From Chitinispirillaceae bacterium (GTDB lineage Bacteria > Fibrobacterota > Chitinivibrionia > Chitinivibrionales > Chitinispirillaceae): a stretch of DNA of 64,000 nt. Where the stretch lies: positions 1 through 64,000 of the forward strand of contig JAFGHA010000238.1 of NCBI GenBank assembly GCA_016930275.1. The letters are read 5' to 3'. The translations under genes were made by a program, and so were the position numbers. Every line of letters begins with the position of its first letter. Within the stretch, counting starts at the first letter, position 1. The notes under the pieces were generated by a model. That model ran no database searches, had not been told where the DNA came from, and worked only from the letters and a program-made list of their open reading frames with translations. Positions 9,245 through 18,075 of the stretch are shown one piece after another.

Positions 9245-9679
9245 TTAGAAGGATTGCGCATGTGCCGATTCCAGAATGGCGCGGTTTTTATCGAGACCCA
9301 TATTCTGAAGTACCCATTTATACTCATGATAACCGCCGGGAAGTCCTGCTCGCACGCATATTCTGTCCTGTGCCGTTATAAAGTCTTCCTGGTACCTGAG
9401 CAGGGCAGCAGGGTCTTCGGTCTTGAAGGAGTCCGCGTATCGGAAGGTCAATGAATCAAGCAAAGGATTACAGGTACTCCATGCCATCATCTGATCGACG
9501 GAAATCGCACTGTCTGCCGGAGGAGTGAATGGAACCGGTTTCTGTTGTTCGGTTTTTTCTTTACTGCCTGCAACCAGCGTGTTTCCTGAGGTGGTGCCGG
9601 TATTTTCCGAAGGTTTTTCTTTGCAACCGACGGTAAGAAAAATTACTGCAGCACAGATGAGTAATATCGGATAATTCAT
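9245..9679 (-). CDS. Small lipoprotein, unknown function
   Basis: 144 residues with a signal peptide and lipobox (LTVGC, Cys at 19), followed by a low-complexity Ser/Thr/Lys/Pro linker of about 40 residues and then a compact domain from about residue 58 (SVDQMMAWSTCN to the end) with two Cys-containing helices and the phrase PGGYHEYKWVLQNMG. It probably anchors in the outer membrane. Convergent with the Wzi-like gene. No family recognised. Confidence 0.75.
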   Translation of the reverse strand: MNYPILLICAAVIFLTVGCKEKPSENTGTTSGNTLVAGSKEKTEQQKPVPFTPPADSAISVDQMMAWSTCNPLLDSLTFRYADSFKTEDPAALLRYQEDFITAQDRICVRAGLPGGYHEYKWVLQNMGLDKNRAILESAHAQSF

Positions 9680-9846
9680 GATTGATCTCCTATCTACTAA
9701 ATTTAATTGGTGTCTCGATGAAAGTGATGGAAAACCTGATGAAAACGCTCCCGAAGTAATTGAATCTCAACGAAATCGATTGTTTCGGGTACCAGTTGAT
9801 CAGACACCGGTATGATAGATTATGCCATGATGACGGAACATTGACA

Positions 9847-10620
9847 ATGAAACCTAAAAAACATCTGGGTCAGCATTTCCTCACCGCTCCAGCATATGCC
9901 CGGAGGATTGCCGAATCGGTACCTGCGGAGGCCAGTGATAACGTTCTGGAAATAGGGCCGGGGCAGGGTGCATTGAGTATATTTTTATATGAACGTTTTC
10001 CGTCTTTTCACCTTGTGGAGATTGATTCGGCGGCAATTGAAGCCGTTCAAAAAAAACTCTGCATCGGCGGTTATACGCTTCATCATGCGGACATTCTGAA
10101 ATTTGATTTCGCACGGGCGGGTTTTCCGTTGCATGTCGTCGGGAATCTGCCGTATGTGATAGGTGCTCATATCATCAGGAAAACACTCTGCTACGGCAAC
10201 CGTATTCTCTCGTGCACGTTTATGGTACAGCGTGAAGTGGCTGAACGCATCGTTGCCGGTCCGCACACGAAACGTAACGGTTTTCTGTCGGTATTCTGCT
10301 CGTTTTTCGGAACCCCGCGTCTGCTGTTTCATGTGCCGCCCGGTGCTTTTTTCCCTCGTCCGAATGTCGATTCATCGGTATTCCGGATCGTCATCGAAAA
10401 AGAAATTGAAAGTAAACTGCCTCGTGAACGGTGGGAACCGTTTTTTGAACTGGTAAGCAGAGGTTTCCGGCAGCGCCGGAAAAAACTGGTGAATGCACTT
10501 GCCGCCGACGGAGCGGAAAAGGAGACTGTTCGAGTGGCGCTCTCGTCGATACATGCGGAAGATGTCCGTGCCGAAGATCTGGATGCCGCTGCCTGGCTGG
10601 AGCTGTACCGGCGTCTATGA
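9847..10620 (+). CDS. rsmA: 16S rRNA dimethyladenosine transferase RsmA (KsgA)
   Basis: Dimethylates two adjacent adenosines near the 3' end of 16S rRNA during 30S maturation. The N-terminus KKHLGQHFL is diagnostic, followed by SAM motif LEIGPGQGALS and the NLPY catalytic motif (VVGNLPYVIGAHI). The ORF track begins at a TTG 29 codons upstream; the ATG at 9847 gives 257 residues and matches family N-termini. Its stop overlaps the next gene as ATGA, tying a ribosome-maturation enzyme to an outer-membrane barrel gene in one operon. Confidence 0.95.
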   Translation: MKPKKHLGQHFLTAPAYARRIAESVPAEASDNVLEIGPGQGALSIFLYERFPSFHLVEIDSAAIEAVQKKLCIGGYTLHHADILKFDFARAGFPLHVVGNLPYVIGAHIIRKTLCYGNRILSCTFMVQREVAERIVAGPHTKRNGFLSVFCSFFGTPRLLFHVPPGAFFPRPNVDSSVFRIVIEKEIESKLPRERWEPFFELVSRGFRQRRKKLVNALAADGAEKETVRVALSSIHAEDVRAEDLDAAAWLELYRRL

Positions 10621-12731
10621 TTCCGCTTCGTCCGATACTGTTTCTTTACTCAATGATACAGAATGTCTCACTTCTGTTGCGGGGTAAACCTGCATGCTCT
10701 CCTTCAGGTGAAATTTCCGGAAGCAGGGCTGCTGCCGCTTGTCTTCCGGCGGTAGTCATTATGCTGGCGGCGATTACGGGATATGCACAGACGAATTTGT
10801 GGCCCGGAGATTTGAATGTTCCCGAGGCCGAGGAGAATGCTGAGACAGGAGACAATGCGGGTTCATCAGTTTCGCTTTTGAGTACCACTTCGATGTACCA
10901 GACTTTCAAAACACGCAATCGTCTTGACTGGCAGCGCCGGTTCAAAGAGGGAACCCTGACGCAGATTGCCGATTACGGTCTCGAACAGGTAAGTTCCCGC
11001 AGCAGTATTCAGTATACTGACTTTACGGGAATGCTGATTTATAGTGATGTGCTGACAAGTGGACTGGACGCAGGGATAGACTGGTCTCCAGTACTGTCCT
11101 ACCGAAAATTTCCTTCGGGGGGAATACTGGAATCGAATGCGGATATCGGTCCGGTGGTGAAGCACACCCTTTTTTCGGTACCCTATACGGTTCGTGGCGG
11201 TTTATACGGGTACGGGTGGAGTGATACCGTTCAATCGCTTCGTGCGGTATCGCAGGGAGTTCTTCACGGGAATCCCGGAGTATATGGATCCGTTTCAGTA
11301 GGCAATCCCCGTTCGACAATAAATGATATTCCATTATACGTCGGAATAAACGCTGACGGCCGTTCGCTCGATGGCAGTAATCTGGGGCTTATGACCGCAT
11401 CGGCACGCCACTGCCGGGTTCTGCCGCATTTGGGCGATTCACTGTTTTTTCACATGGGTGATTCACTGACGAATGGTAAGGAACTTTACCTGGGTGAATA
11501 TGAGGGGAAATCGTTTTACAGCAATACATCATGGCGAATCAACCACTCGTTTTCCGGTGCGGCCGGTGTGAAGATGGTACAGCGGTTCGGTATCGCTCCA
11601 CGGTTGTATTACCGTTACTATTTGAATTCCATTGCTTACCCCGAAAACGCTGCATCGCTTGATGATCAGATGAGAACGGGCAATCAATTCGGGGTTATGG
11701 CGACAACCGATTCTCTTCGCAGACTGTCGTATAGTGGCGGTATTGTGTTCGGACGTGAGTTTGAAAACTGGTTATTCAGACGCGATTTCTCGACAGGCAC
11801 CGCTCTTTCAGCCGCCGACAGCATGGCAATGATAATCAATCAGAGTGATCACCACTCAACTCTGGTGCGAACGGGAAACAGGGTGAAAATAGCGCTTCCC
11901 TGGGGAATGAGTGCCACCTATCATCTTAATGCATCAAAGGATTCCAAGCAATACGATAAAACACTCGACGGAAAATTCAACCGCAACGAATTCGACCGCG
12001 TTCAGATAAATAACGCACTGTCATTGCGATATGAACGGGATACGCTTAATTTTTTTGAGCTGTATGGACAGTACGGAAAAATATATCACTATTATTTCAG
12101 CGAAAAACAGAGCGCCGAGAGCAAAATGATAAATGAGTATCGCCTCGGGATTGACATGGGGCTTTCCGCCGGACCGTTTACAATAAGAGAAAATATCTAT
12201 AGTGACGCCGAAGTTTCGGAAATGCGCTATGCGGTCAATCTGCCGCCCTACGCCCGGGACGTAAATTCCACGTTGTCCGGAAAGATGATACTCATGGAAA
12301 ACCGTCTGCAGATAACCGGGAAATGGGTTGAAATGTATCATGACGACGGTTACTGGTACGGGAGAGATTACTGGACCGATACCCCGAGTGTTGACCATGA
12401 ATTTTACGCAATTGAACAGAAGAATACTCAATACTGGCTTGACTTCGCATTGGAATCACTATGGGAGCGGGGAAAATTGACGGTAGGCACCCTGCTGCAT
12501 GATGTATTTCAGCGTCATTGGAAACGGGACCAGAATACGGGTGAAGCGGAATATGTCGTAAGTGAGCTTGATATGGGATACAATATTGAACCCTATTGTA
12601 CCTTTAAATGGCAGTCGTCGCGGTTTCTGCTTTCAACGCGACTCAGAAGGATTATCAGAACCCGCGATGAATACCGCTTCAGTCTCGACAAAAACTGGGA
12701 TTTCCTGCTTTCACTCCAGATGGTATTTTAG
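10617..12731 (+). CDS. Large putative outer-membrane beta-barrel protein
   Basis: 704 residues. The hydrophobic signal is long and set back (around residues 42-58, ending ITGYAQ), so the true start may be an internal ATG such as the one at about residue 49; the ATGA overlap with rsmA argues for translation from 10617. The mature part alternates Tyr/Trp/Arg-rich strands with polar turns and ends in an aromatic-hydrophobic strand (FLLSLQMVF), as outer-membrane barrels do. It has a Cys-poor composition and no plug domain. It precedes two lipoproteins that may be its partners. Family not recognised. Confidence 0.7.
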   Translation: MIPLRPILFLYSMIQNVSLLLRGKPACSPSGEISGSRAAAACLPAVVIMLAAITGYAQTNLWPGDLNVPEAEENAETGDNAGSSVSLLSTTSMYQTFKTRNRLDWQRRFKEGTLTQIADYGLEQVSSRSSIQYTDFTGMLIYSDVLTSGLDAGIDWSPVLSYRKFPSGGILESNADIGPVVKHTLFSVPYTVRGGLYGYGWSDTVQSLRAVSQGVLHGNPGVYGSVSVGNPRSTINDIPLYVGINADGRSLDGSNLGLMTASARHCRVLPHLGDSLFFHMGDSLTNGKELYLGEYEGKSFYSNTSWRINHSFSGAAGVKMVQRFGIAPRLYYRYYLNSIAYPENAASLDDQMRTGNQFGVMATTDSLRRLSYSGGIVFGREFENWLFRRDFSTGTALSAADSMAMIINQSDHHSTLVRTGNRVKIALPWGMSATYHLNASKDSKQYDKTLDGKFNRNEFDRVQINNALSLRYERDTLNFFELYGQYGKIYHYYFSEKQSAESKMINEYRLGIDMGLSAGPFTIRENIYSDAEVSEMRYAVNLPPYARDVNSTLSGKMILMENRLQITGKWVEMYHDDGYWYGRDYWTDTPSVDHEFYAIEQKNTQYWLDFALESLWERGKLTVGTLLHDVFQRHWKRDQNTGEAEYVVSELDMGYNIEPYCTFKWQSSRFLLSTRLRRIIRTRDEYRFSLDKNWDFLLSLQMVF

Positions 12732-12754
12732 GCATGTTCAGCGGTGGAGGAAAA

Positions 12755-13249
12755 ATGCGACGGCTGGTATATTTAATTGTGGTTTGTTCAGGGCTTGTCG
12801 GGTGCGGTCTGTTCACTCCGAGAAATGATTTTGAAGATCCCGCAGTTGAGGGAACCGGAACTAACGATTATTTCAATTTTGCGGCACTGATTGCGAGTTC
12901 GGGTGAAAAATTTTCCAAACTCGACTGGTATGAGCTGTTCGACGATCAGTTCAGATATGTCAATGCTCATCTGGCCGATGTCGATTATGATAAAAATGAA
13001 TTCATCAACCATCTGCAGCAGCAGCAGAAACTTTTTTCTGACGCTGCAGTGACATGGAGCAATACGGGCGATTTCCTTCGTACACAGGATACCATTACCC
13101 TGAGTGATGTAAGTTATACCATACAGAGCGGGAGCACCACGTTTTCCGGTATCAGCAGGTTCATCATTGTCCGGTCGGACAATATCTGGCATATAGCCTT
13201 CTGGGTAGATGAGCCGGAAACGGACCCGTTTTTCTCGAGGACGGAGTAA
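12755..13249 (+). CDS. Lipoprotein with NTF2-like appearance (first of a pair)
   Basis: The start at 12755 is chosen over the track start because GGAGGA lies 4 bases upstream and the signal MRRLVYLIVVCSGLVGC then has a proper lipobox. The 164-residue product has a short linker and then a compact alpha+beta domain (YELFDDQFRYV, ending WHIAFWVDEP). The same layout is seen in the following lipoprotein, and the two look like diverged paralogs. Probably an outer-membrane lipoprotein acting with the barrel upstream. No characterised family recognised. Confidence 0.75.
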   Translation: MRRLVYLIVVCSGLVGCGLFTPRNDFEDPAVEGTGTNDYFNFAALIASSGEKFSKLDWYELFDDQFRYVNAHLADVDYDKNEFINHLQQQQKLFSDAAVTWSNTGDFLRTQDTITLSDVSYTIQSGSTTFSGISRFIIVRSDNIWHIAFWVDEPETDPFFSRTE

Positions 13250-13252
13250 GCC

Positions 13253-13876
13253 GTGAACCTGCGAGTGTTTTCTGCCGTTGCTCTCTGTGTCTTTGGTCTA
13301 ACATGCCGTAATCCGTTTTTTCCCCCCACGGGTATTCCGGTCAATCTCGATGTCGAACTACCACGCTCCACGCCACAGGGCATAATCAATCAGCTTATCG
13401 ACGCTTATGAAAACCGGCAAATCGACTTGTATGAAGATCTTTTCCCCTCTGACGGCTCATTCAAGTTTTTCGTTGCCCCTCTGTTTGCTGATGCATATAA
13501 AAACCGACCAGGTGCGCTCAGTGAACCGGGGGACAGCCTGCTGCAGTTCGTTTCCCAATCGGAGTTATACTATTACTGGACACAGGAAACGGAAATCGAA
13601 AGCAGCACCCGTCTGTTTGTACAGGCAGCGAGTATTGAATTCATTAAAAAACCCTATATCGAAAGCATCAGGAAATTTGTTACGGAAGGGGACAGCGCTG
13701 CGGAATTGCGTGTCGGCGGGGGGGAACTTACTATCGGTCAGTATCAGGATGTCAGTACAGTTATTTTGTACACCGTATATATCACCAATCAGATATTTCT
13801 TCTGGGTAAAGATGATAAAGGACTCTGGGTAATCCGCAAGTGGTATGATTTCAGTACTGAAACTGCAATACAGTAG
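13253..13876 (+). CDS. Lipoprotein with NTF2-like appearance (second of a pair)
   Basis: GTG start at 13253 with GGAG 6 bases upstream; it begins three bases after the previous stop. The signal ends in a lipobox (FGLTC, Cys at 18). The body has a helical start (PQGIINQLIDAYENRQID), LYEDLFPSDGSFKFFV, and a C-terminal strand pair (LWVIRKWYDF), matching the layout of the preceding gene. 207 residues. Function unknown; the operon suggests an envelope role with the 704-aa barrel. Confidence 0.75.
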   Translation: MNLRVFSAVALCVFGLTCRNPFFPPTGIPVNLDVELPRSTPQGIINQLIDAYENRQIDLYEDLFPSDGSFKFFVAPLFADAYKNRPGALSEPGDSLLQFVSQSELYYYWTQETEIESSTRLFVQAASIEFIKKPYIESIRKFVTEGDSAAELRVGGGELTIGQYQDVSTVILYTVYITNQIFLLGKDDKGLWVIRKWYDFSTETAIQ

Positions 13877-13934
13877 CAATTCATTATGGGACGGAACATC
13901 GAACATCGCAAGGCAAGGCGTCTGCCGAGAATGC

Positions 13935-15488
13935 CTACCTCCCCGGTTTGAACAGACTGACGAATCTGCAGAAATCATCGATCCATACCTTGAGGAAATT
14001 CGGACAGACCGGCTTGATGCTCTGCAGAAGGTGAAAGTCCTCCTTTTCAAAGGTTCCGAGTACCAGCGAACCCATCAGATAGACAACCCCACCCGCGACG
14101 ATCGACAGAATGAAGCCGGGGAGTTCCCCGTTCTGCAGAATGATGATTTCCATCACGATTCCCATAATTATCGTTGCAAAGGCGATCTTGCAGAGAGAGA
14201 CGATCGGATACCGCAGATGCATCGTTCTGCAGGTGTATAGAAGGCCGCCGGTGGAACCGAGTACGGTGGTGATACCGTAACAGATGGCCGCTCCGGTAGC
14301 CCCGTACCGTTTGATCAGCAGGATATCAAGCGTGATATTGATAACGGCAAGGAGTGCCCCGTATCTGTAAATGAATGACTGTTTGTCAAATCCGTACAGT
14401 ACCGCCGATGCGGGGTTCGAGAGTGACGCCACGATTGAGGAGATGAAGATGATCTGAAGTGATCGCTGCGCGGCGATGAACTGGTGGCCGTAGAGGAAGT
14501 GAATAAGTTGATAGGCGAGTATCATCCCGGCAACACCCACAGGAAAGGTGAAAAAGGCGAGATACCGGGTCGAGAGAAAAAACAGCCGCCGCATTTTTTT
14601 CCGGTTTCCCGATCCGTAGAATGAGGACATCGCTGGAAAGAGTACCCGCCAGAGTGTCGTCGGGAGAAACGAAATGAACCGCTGTGCAATGTTGAAACCA
14701 AGATTGTAAAAACCGACCTCTTCCGATTTACACAAGCGTCCCAGAAAAAAGTTCTCACTTTTATCCCAGATGATTTTATCGCACAGATGAATCGCAATCT
14801 GGCTTTTATTGTACTGCTGAATACGATGGCGCATATCTCCATCGAGTTTTTTCGATTCACCGGGTTTGAAAAAACCTTCACGACGTAATACGAAAAAATA
14901 GAACAGCATATTTACAAGAGAAAAAATGAGCATGACATAGAGAAGACCGGTGACCCCCTGCCCCGTCAGTAGTACAATGATTTTTGCGGTGAACGAGCAG
15001 GGGGTGATGATGAGATTCGACCAGGTGAAATATTCGAATTTCTGTATTCCTTCCACCGCAGCCGAAAAGACGGCGGTGATGATCCCGGGAAGCAGACCGA
15101 GCGCCGCGATGAAAATGAAGAACGACTCTTTGGGAGAAAAAAAGTAGTCGGCAACAGGCATTTTAAAGAAGATGAGCACTACCGTGGCGAAAACGGTAAC
15201 GGCGACTTCAATCCTGAGAACGAATGAAATAACCGGAGTATACCCGGTACCTTCATTTTTTCCCTGATATTCGGCGATGAATTTGGTTACGGCATGTATG
15301 AGTCCCATTCCGATTATCCCGGTGATGGTACCGGAGATCCAGAGAACCAGCGAGAATATGCCGTAATTGGTGGGACCGAGCTGGCGGGCGATCCAGATGG
15401 AAATCACCCACGATGTGGCCATTGTAAAAAGCGAATTGAAGAGTGAGAAAAGAGAATTGCGGATGAGTCGGGAACCGGTGGTATCCAT
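13935..15488 (-). CDS. Polysaccharide flippase (Wzx/MATE-type membrane protein)
   Basis: 517 residues with about 12-14 hydrophobic segments and the N-terminal pattern of oligosaccharide flippases (LIRNSLFSLFNSL, WIARQLGPTNYGIFSLVLWI). Members move lipid-linked oligosaccharide repeat units across the inner membrane. It is 6 bases downstream of a GT4 glycosyltransferase gene and clearly cotranscribed with it. No polymerase (Wzy) is present in this short cluster, so substrate and route cannot be named. Confidence 0.88.
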   Translation of the reverse strand: MDTTGSRLIRNSLFSLFNSLFTMATSWVISIWIARQLGPTNYGIFSLVLWISGTITGIIGMGLIHAVTKFIAEYQGKNEGTGYTPVISFVLRIEVAVTVFATVVLIFFKMPVADYFFSPKESFFIFIAALGLLPGIITAVFSAAVEGIQKFEYFTWSNLIITPCSFTAKIIVLLTGQGVTGLLYVMLIFSLVNMLFYFFVLRREGFFKPGESKKLDGDMRHRIQQYNKSQIAIHLCDKIIWDKSENFFLGRLCKSEEVGFYNLGFNIAQRFISFLPTTLWRVLFPAMSSFYGSGNRKKMRRLFFLSTRYLAFFTFPVGVAGMILAYQLIHFLYGHQFIAAQRSLQIIFISSIVASLSNPASAVLYGFDKQSFIYRYGALLAVINITLDILLIKRYGATGAAICYGITTVLGSTGGLLYTCRTMHLRYPIVSLCKIAFATIIMGIVMEIIILQNGELPGFILSIVAGGVVYLMGSLVLGTFEKEDFHLLQSIKPVCPNFLKVWIDDFCRFVSLFKPGR

Positions 15489-15494
15489 CAGATG

Positions 15495-16706
15495 CTATCG
15501 TTCCAGTAGTTCACGGTAAAACTGTTCCATTCTGGCGCCGGCAATTTCCGGTGTCAGATGTTGTTCGACATAACTGCGTGCTGCAGGACCAAGCCGGTCG
15601 CAACTCTCTGGTCGCTCGACAAGTCTGATCATTACCGCTTCAATCGCCGCTGATGAATCCGTATCGACAAGTATTCCATTTCTGTCATGTGTGATGATTT
15701 CCGGGAATCCGCCGCACCGGGAGGCGACTACAATGCATCCGCACGCCATCGCTTCCAGACAGGTATATGGAAAATTTTCCCATAATGACGGGAAAAAAGC
15801 AACCGCACTGTTTCTTAGATGTTCAGCAACTTCAGTGAGCGATGCTCCTTCAATCCATCGAACCGCACTGCCGGTGTCAATTCGACCGATCATCGAACGG
15901 ATACTGTCTCCATAGTCAGTACCATCCGGATTGCTCCCGTACGCTCTCCCGATGAGAGTCAATGGAGGTGGCGTGCGTCCTGAGCGTGCGCAGCAGGCGG
16001 TGTAGGCACTGATCAGGTGATGCACTCCTTTGCGGCGTTCTATCCTTCCGGTATAAATCCATTCCTTTCCTGATGACCGGTTATATGCTGCAACCGGTAA
16101 CGGGTTACGGATCACTTCCGGTGCGTGCAGATGCCATCGATGTCTGATTTCCTTTGCTATGGCAAACGAGGGGGCGGTTCGTCCTTCGGCTTTTGCCGCG
16201 GCGATTCTTTCGATAAGCGGCAGGGCGATACGGTCTCCCCATGGTTCTTTTATCCGGTCAAGTTCACGGATCATTTCCCAGGGCGTATGCATGCGTACAA
16301 TCCGTCGACGGGCCATCCGGCAGGAAATAAAAAGACCTTCCGCTCCGCATTCCGGTGCTTCGACAATGTCGAAGCGCGGGGTGGTTTTAAGAATCATTTT
16401 CAGAGCGGCGGCTACGGCAAGCGACCACGAAAGGCGATTGAGGGTATGAGGAAACTGACGGGTGCACCATTGTCGTAACGGATAGGCGGCGCGGAATCGT
16501 GGCAGGGGATAGGGGCGTGGAGGTATCCTGACGATGGTGACGCCGTGTTGGAAGATTACTGATTCGCTGCTGTCAATGCTTCGGGAGAATATCGTAACCC
16601 GGTGGCCCTTTCCCCCGAGATATTCGGCGCAATGTTTCGTGTAGGTTCCGATACCCCCGAAACCGGTTTCCGGCGGATATTCGCCGGATATGAAGCCGAT
16701 ACGCAT
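15495..16706 (-). CDS. GT4-family glycosyltransferase
   Basis: The start at 16706 (MRIGFISGEYPPETG) is chosen; the track ORF has 67 extra N-terminal residues that overlap the upstream gene. The 403-residue protein has the GT-B fold signatures: GFGGIGTYTKHCAEYL for the acceptor side, and IYTGRIERRKGVHHLI and FPSLWENFPYTCLEAMACG for the nucleotide-sugar side. It transfers a sugar from an NDP-sugar during glycan assembly. One base separates it from the next GT4 gene, and the two are related in sequence. Confidence 0.92.
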   Translation of the reverse strand: MRIGFISGEYPPETGFGGIGTYTKHCAEYLGGKGHRVTIFSRSIDSSESVIFQHGVTIVRIPPRPYPLPRFRAAYPLRQWCTRQFPHTLNRLSWSLAVAAALKMILKTTPRFDIVEAPECGAEGLFISCRMARRRIVRMHTPWEMIRELDRIKEPWGDRIALPLIERIAAAKAEGRTAPSFAIAKEIRHRWHLHAPEVIRNPLPVAAYNRSSGKEWIYTGRIERRKGVHHLISAYTACCARSGRTPPPLTLIGRAYGSNPDGTDYGDSIRSMIGRIDTGSAVRWIEGASLTEVAEHLRNSAVAFFPSLWENFPYTCLEAMACGCIVVASRCGGFPEIITHDRNGILVDTDSSAAIEAVMIRLVERPESCDRLGPAARSYVEQHLTPEIAGARMEQFYRELLER

Positions 16707-16707
16707 T

Positions 16708-17925
16708 TTAGGTTCTCCTGTTTCCGTCATGCAGTACCAACTGGTAAAAATCGATAGTGGCATCGATGACTGCTTCAGGATCGAAGAGTTGCCGGACGGT
16801 CCGGGCACCTGCTTCGCCCAGACAGAGCGCATACTCACGATCGGAGTAGAGAGTGCGTATATGAGCGAGAAGACGGGAATGGTCGCCAGGCGAAAAAAGC
16901 AGACCACTGGTATTGTGGGTCACGATTTCGCTGATGCCGCTACCTTCCGTGGCAACCACCGGAAGACCGGCGGCCATTGCTTCGATCAGGACATACGGAC
17001 AGTTTTCGTAGAGCGAGGGGAAAAACAGCACCGAGGAGTTCGCGTACAGTGCCTGAAGCTTAACGGAAGGAAGCGGGCCGGGAAACCAGACTCGTTTTCT
17101 CTCGCCGGGTGCCAGCAGCCGTTCAATAGCATGCCGGTAATTGAAGGCATTGTTTATTTCAGTTTCTCCGGCGATGGTTACGGTAACTTCCGCACCGATT
17201 GCCAGCATTCTGCTGATTGATTGAACGAGAACTTCGGCACCTTTCCTGTGTTCCAGGCGGCCGGAAAAGAGAATATCGAAACGGTCGGCGGGGTGCGATT
17301 GCCGATGAAGGTGCTCCTGATTGGTGAAGTCAAATGGATTGCGGATTACCGGTACTGATGATTCCGGGAGATGATACGTGGCGCAGACATGGTTTTTAAG
17401 TGCATGACTGGGGGATTTGTACCCCGCGGCCCGGGTGATGCCTTCACGCTCAAGAAGGTATAATCGGCGACGTGGTTCGGACGGATGCATATTGTTAAGG
17501 CTGTCAACCAGTGACGATGGTGTGTGAAAGGTGATGGCACAGGGTGGCATGTCATCATCGCTACTGTAACAGGCGGCCATTCCGCCGTATTCCGGAATAT
17601 CTGCAATGTCAACTTGTTTTTTTCGGTACAGTTCACGAATAATCCCGTTAACCGAGCGGGCGTGACCCTTTTCCCAGGTAATCGGATCCCGATGAAATCG
17701 TTGGAGAAGTCGTGCTACCGGATTGGCGCTTCCGGTAAACCCGTAGCGGTGAAAACTGACTGAGGGAGAATAGTGCTCCGGCGTAATCAAGGAACGGGTG
17801 AGGACATGGACTGTGTGGCCGCGCTCTGCAAGAAGACCGGCAAGGGTATAGGTATAGGTCGCGATACCACCATGGTCATTTCCGGTGGGAGACGGATGTT
17901 CAGAATTTACTATTGCAATTTTCAT
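16708..17925 (-). CDS. GT4-family glycosyltransferase
   Basis: 405 residues, GT-B fold: N-terminal NDHGGIATYTYTLAGLL, then ILFSGRLEHRKGAEVLV and FPSLYENCPYVLIEAMAAGLP with the EX7E-type motif. It is the first gene of the three-gene polysaccharide module GT4-GT4-flippase on the minus strand. Its acceptor and sugar cannot be read from sequence. Upstream is the terminator of the 835-aa envelope protein, so this module should have its own promoter between about 17926 and 18013. Confidence 0.92.
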   Translation of the reverse strand: MKIAIVNSEHPSPTGNDHGGIATYTYTLAGLLAERGHTVHVLTRSLITPEHYSPSVSFHRYGFTGSANPVARLLQRFHRDPITWEKGHARSVNGIIRELYRKKQVDIADIPEYGGMAACYSSDDDMPPCAITFHTPSSLVDSLNNMHPSEPRRRLYLLEREGITRAAGYKSPSHALKNHVCATYHLPESSVPVIRNPFDFTNQEHLHRQSHPADRFDILFSGRLEHRKGAEVLVQSISRMLAIGAEVTVTIAGETEINNAFNYRHAIERLLAPGERKRVWFPGPLPSVKLQALYANSSVLFFPSLYENCPYVLIEAMAAGLPVVATEGSGISEIVTHNTSGLLFSPGDHSRLLAHIRTLYSDREYALCLGEAGARTVRQLFDPEAVIDATIDFYQLVLHDGNRRT

Positions 17926-18012
17926 AGCCGCAGTATCTGTAATCGAATGCCGTTGCGGCTAAGTATACCATATTGGAGTCGGGCAGACCATGGTTTTAAC
18001 GGAACCTGCCCA

Positions 18013-18043
18013 TAAAAAAGGCCCTCCAGGAAACGGAAGGCCT
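18013..18043 (-). terminator. Rho-independent terminator (minus strand)
   Basis: Read on the minus strand, AGGCCTTCC and GGAGGGCCT form a stem with a 7-base loop, followed by a T run. It sits about 30 bases past the stop of the 835-aa gene. Confidence 0.8.
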
Positions 18044-18075
18044 GCAGAAATACTTTTGTTAAGAAGGGGAGAAAA

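Noticed and set aside
9195-9246. Terminator between the convergent Wzi-like and lipoprotein genes
   Set aside because: GACCGGCT and AGCCGGTT pair, but the loop is about 36 bases and no T tract follows on either strand.
13935-17925. Complete capsule or LPS biosynthesis locus
   Set aside because: Only a flippase and two glycosyltransferases are present; there are no polymerase, export or NDP-sugar genes in the window.
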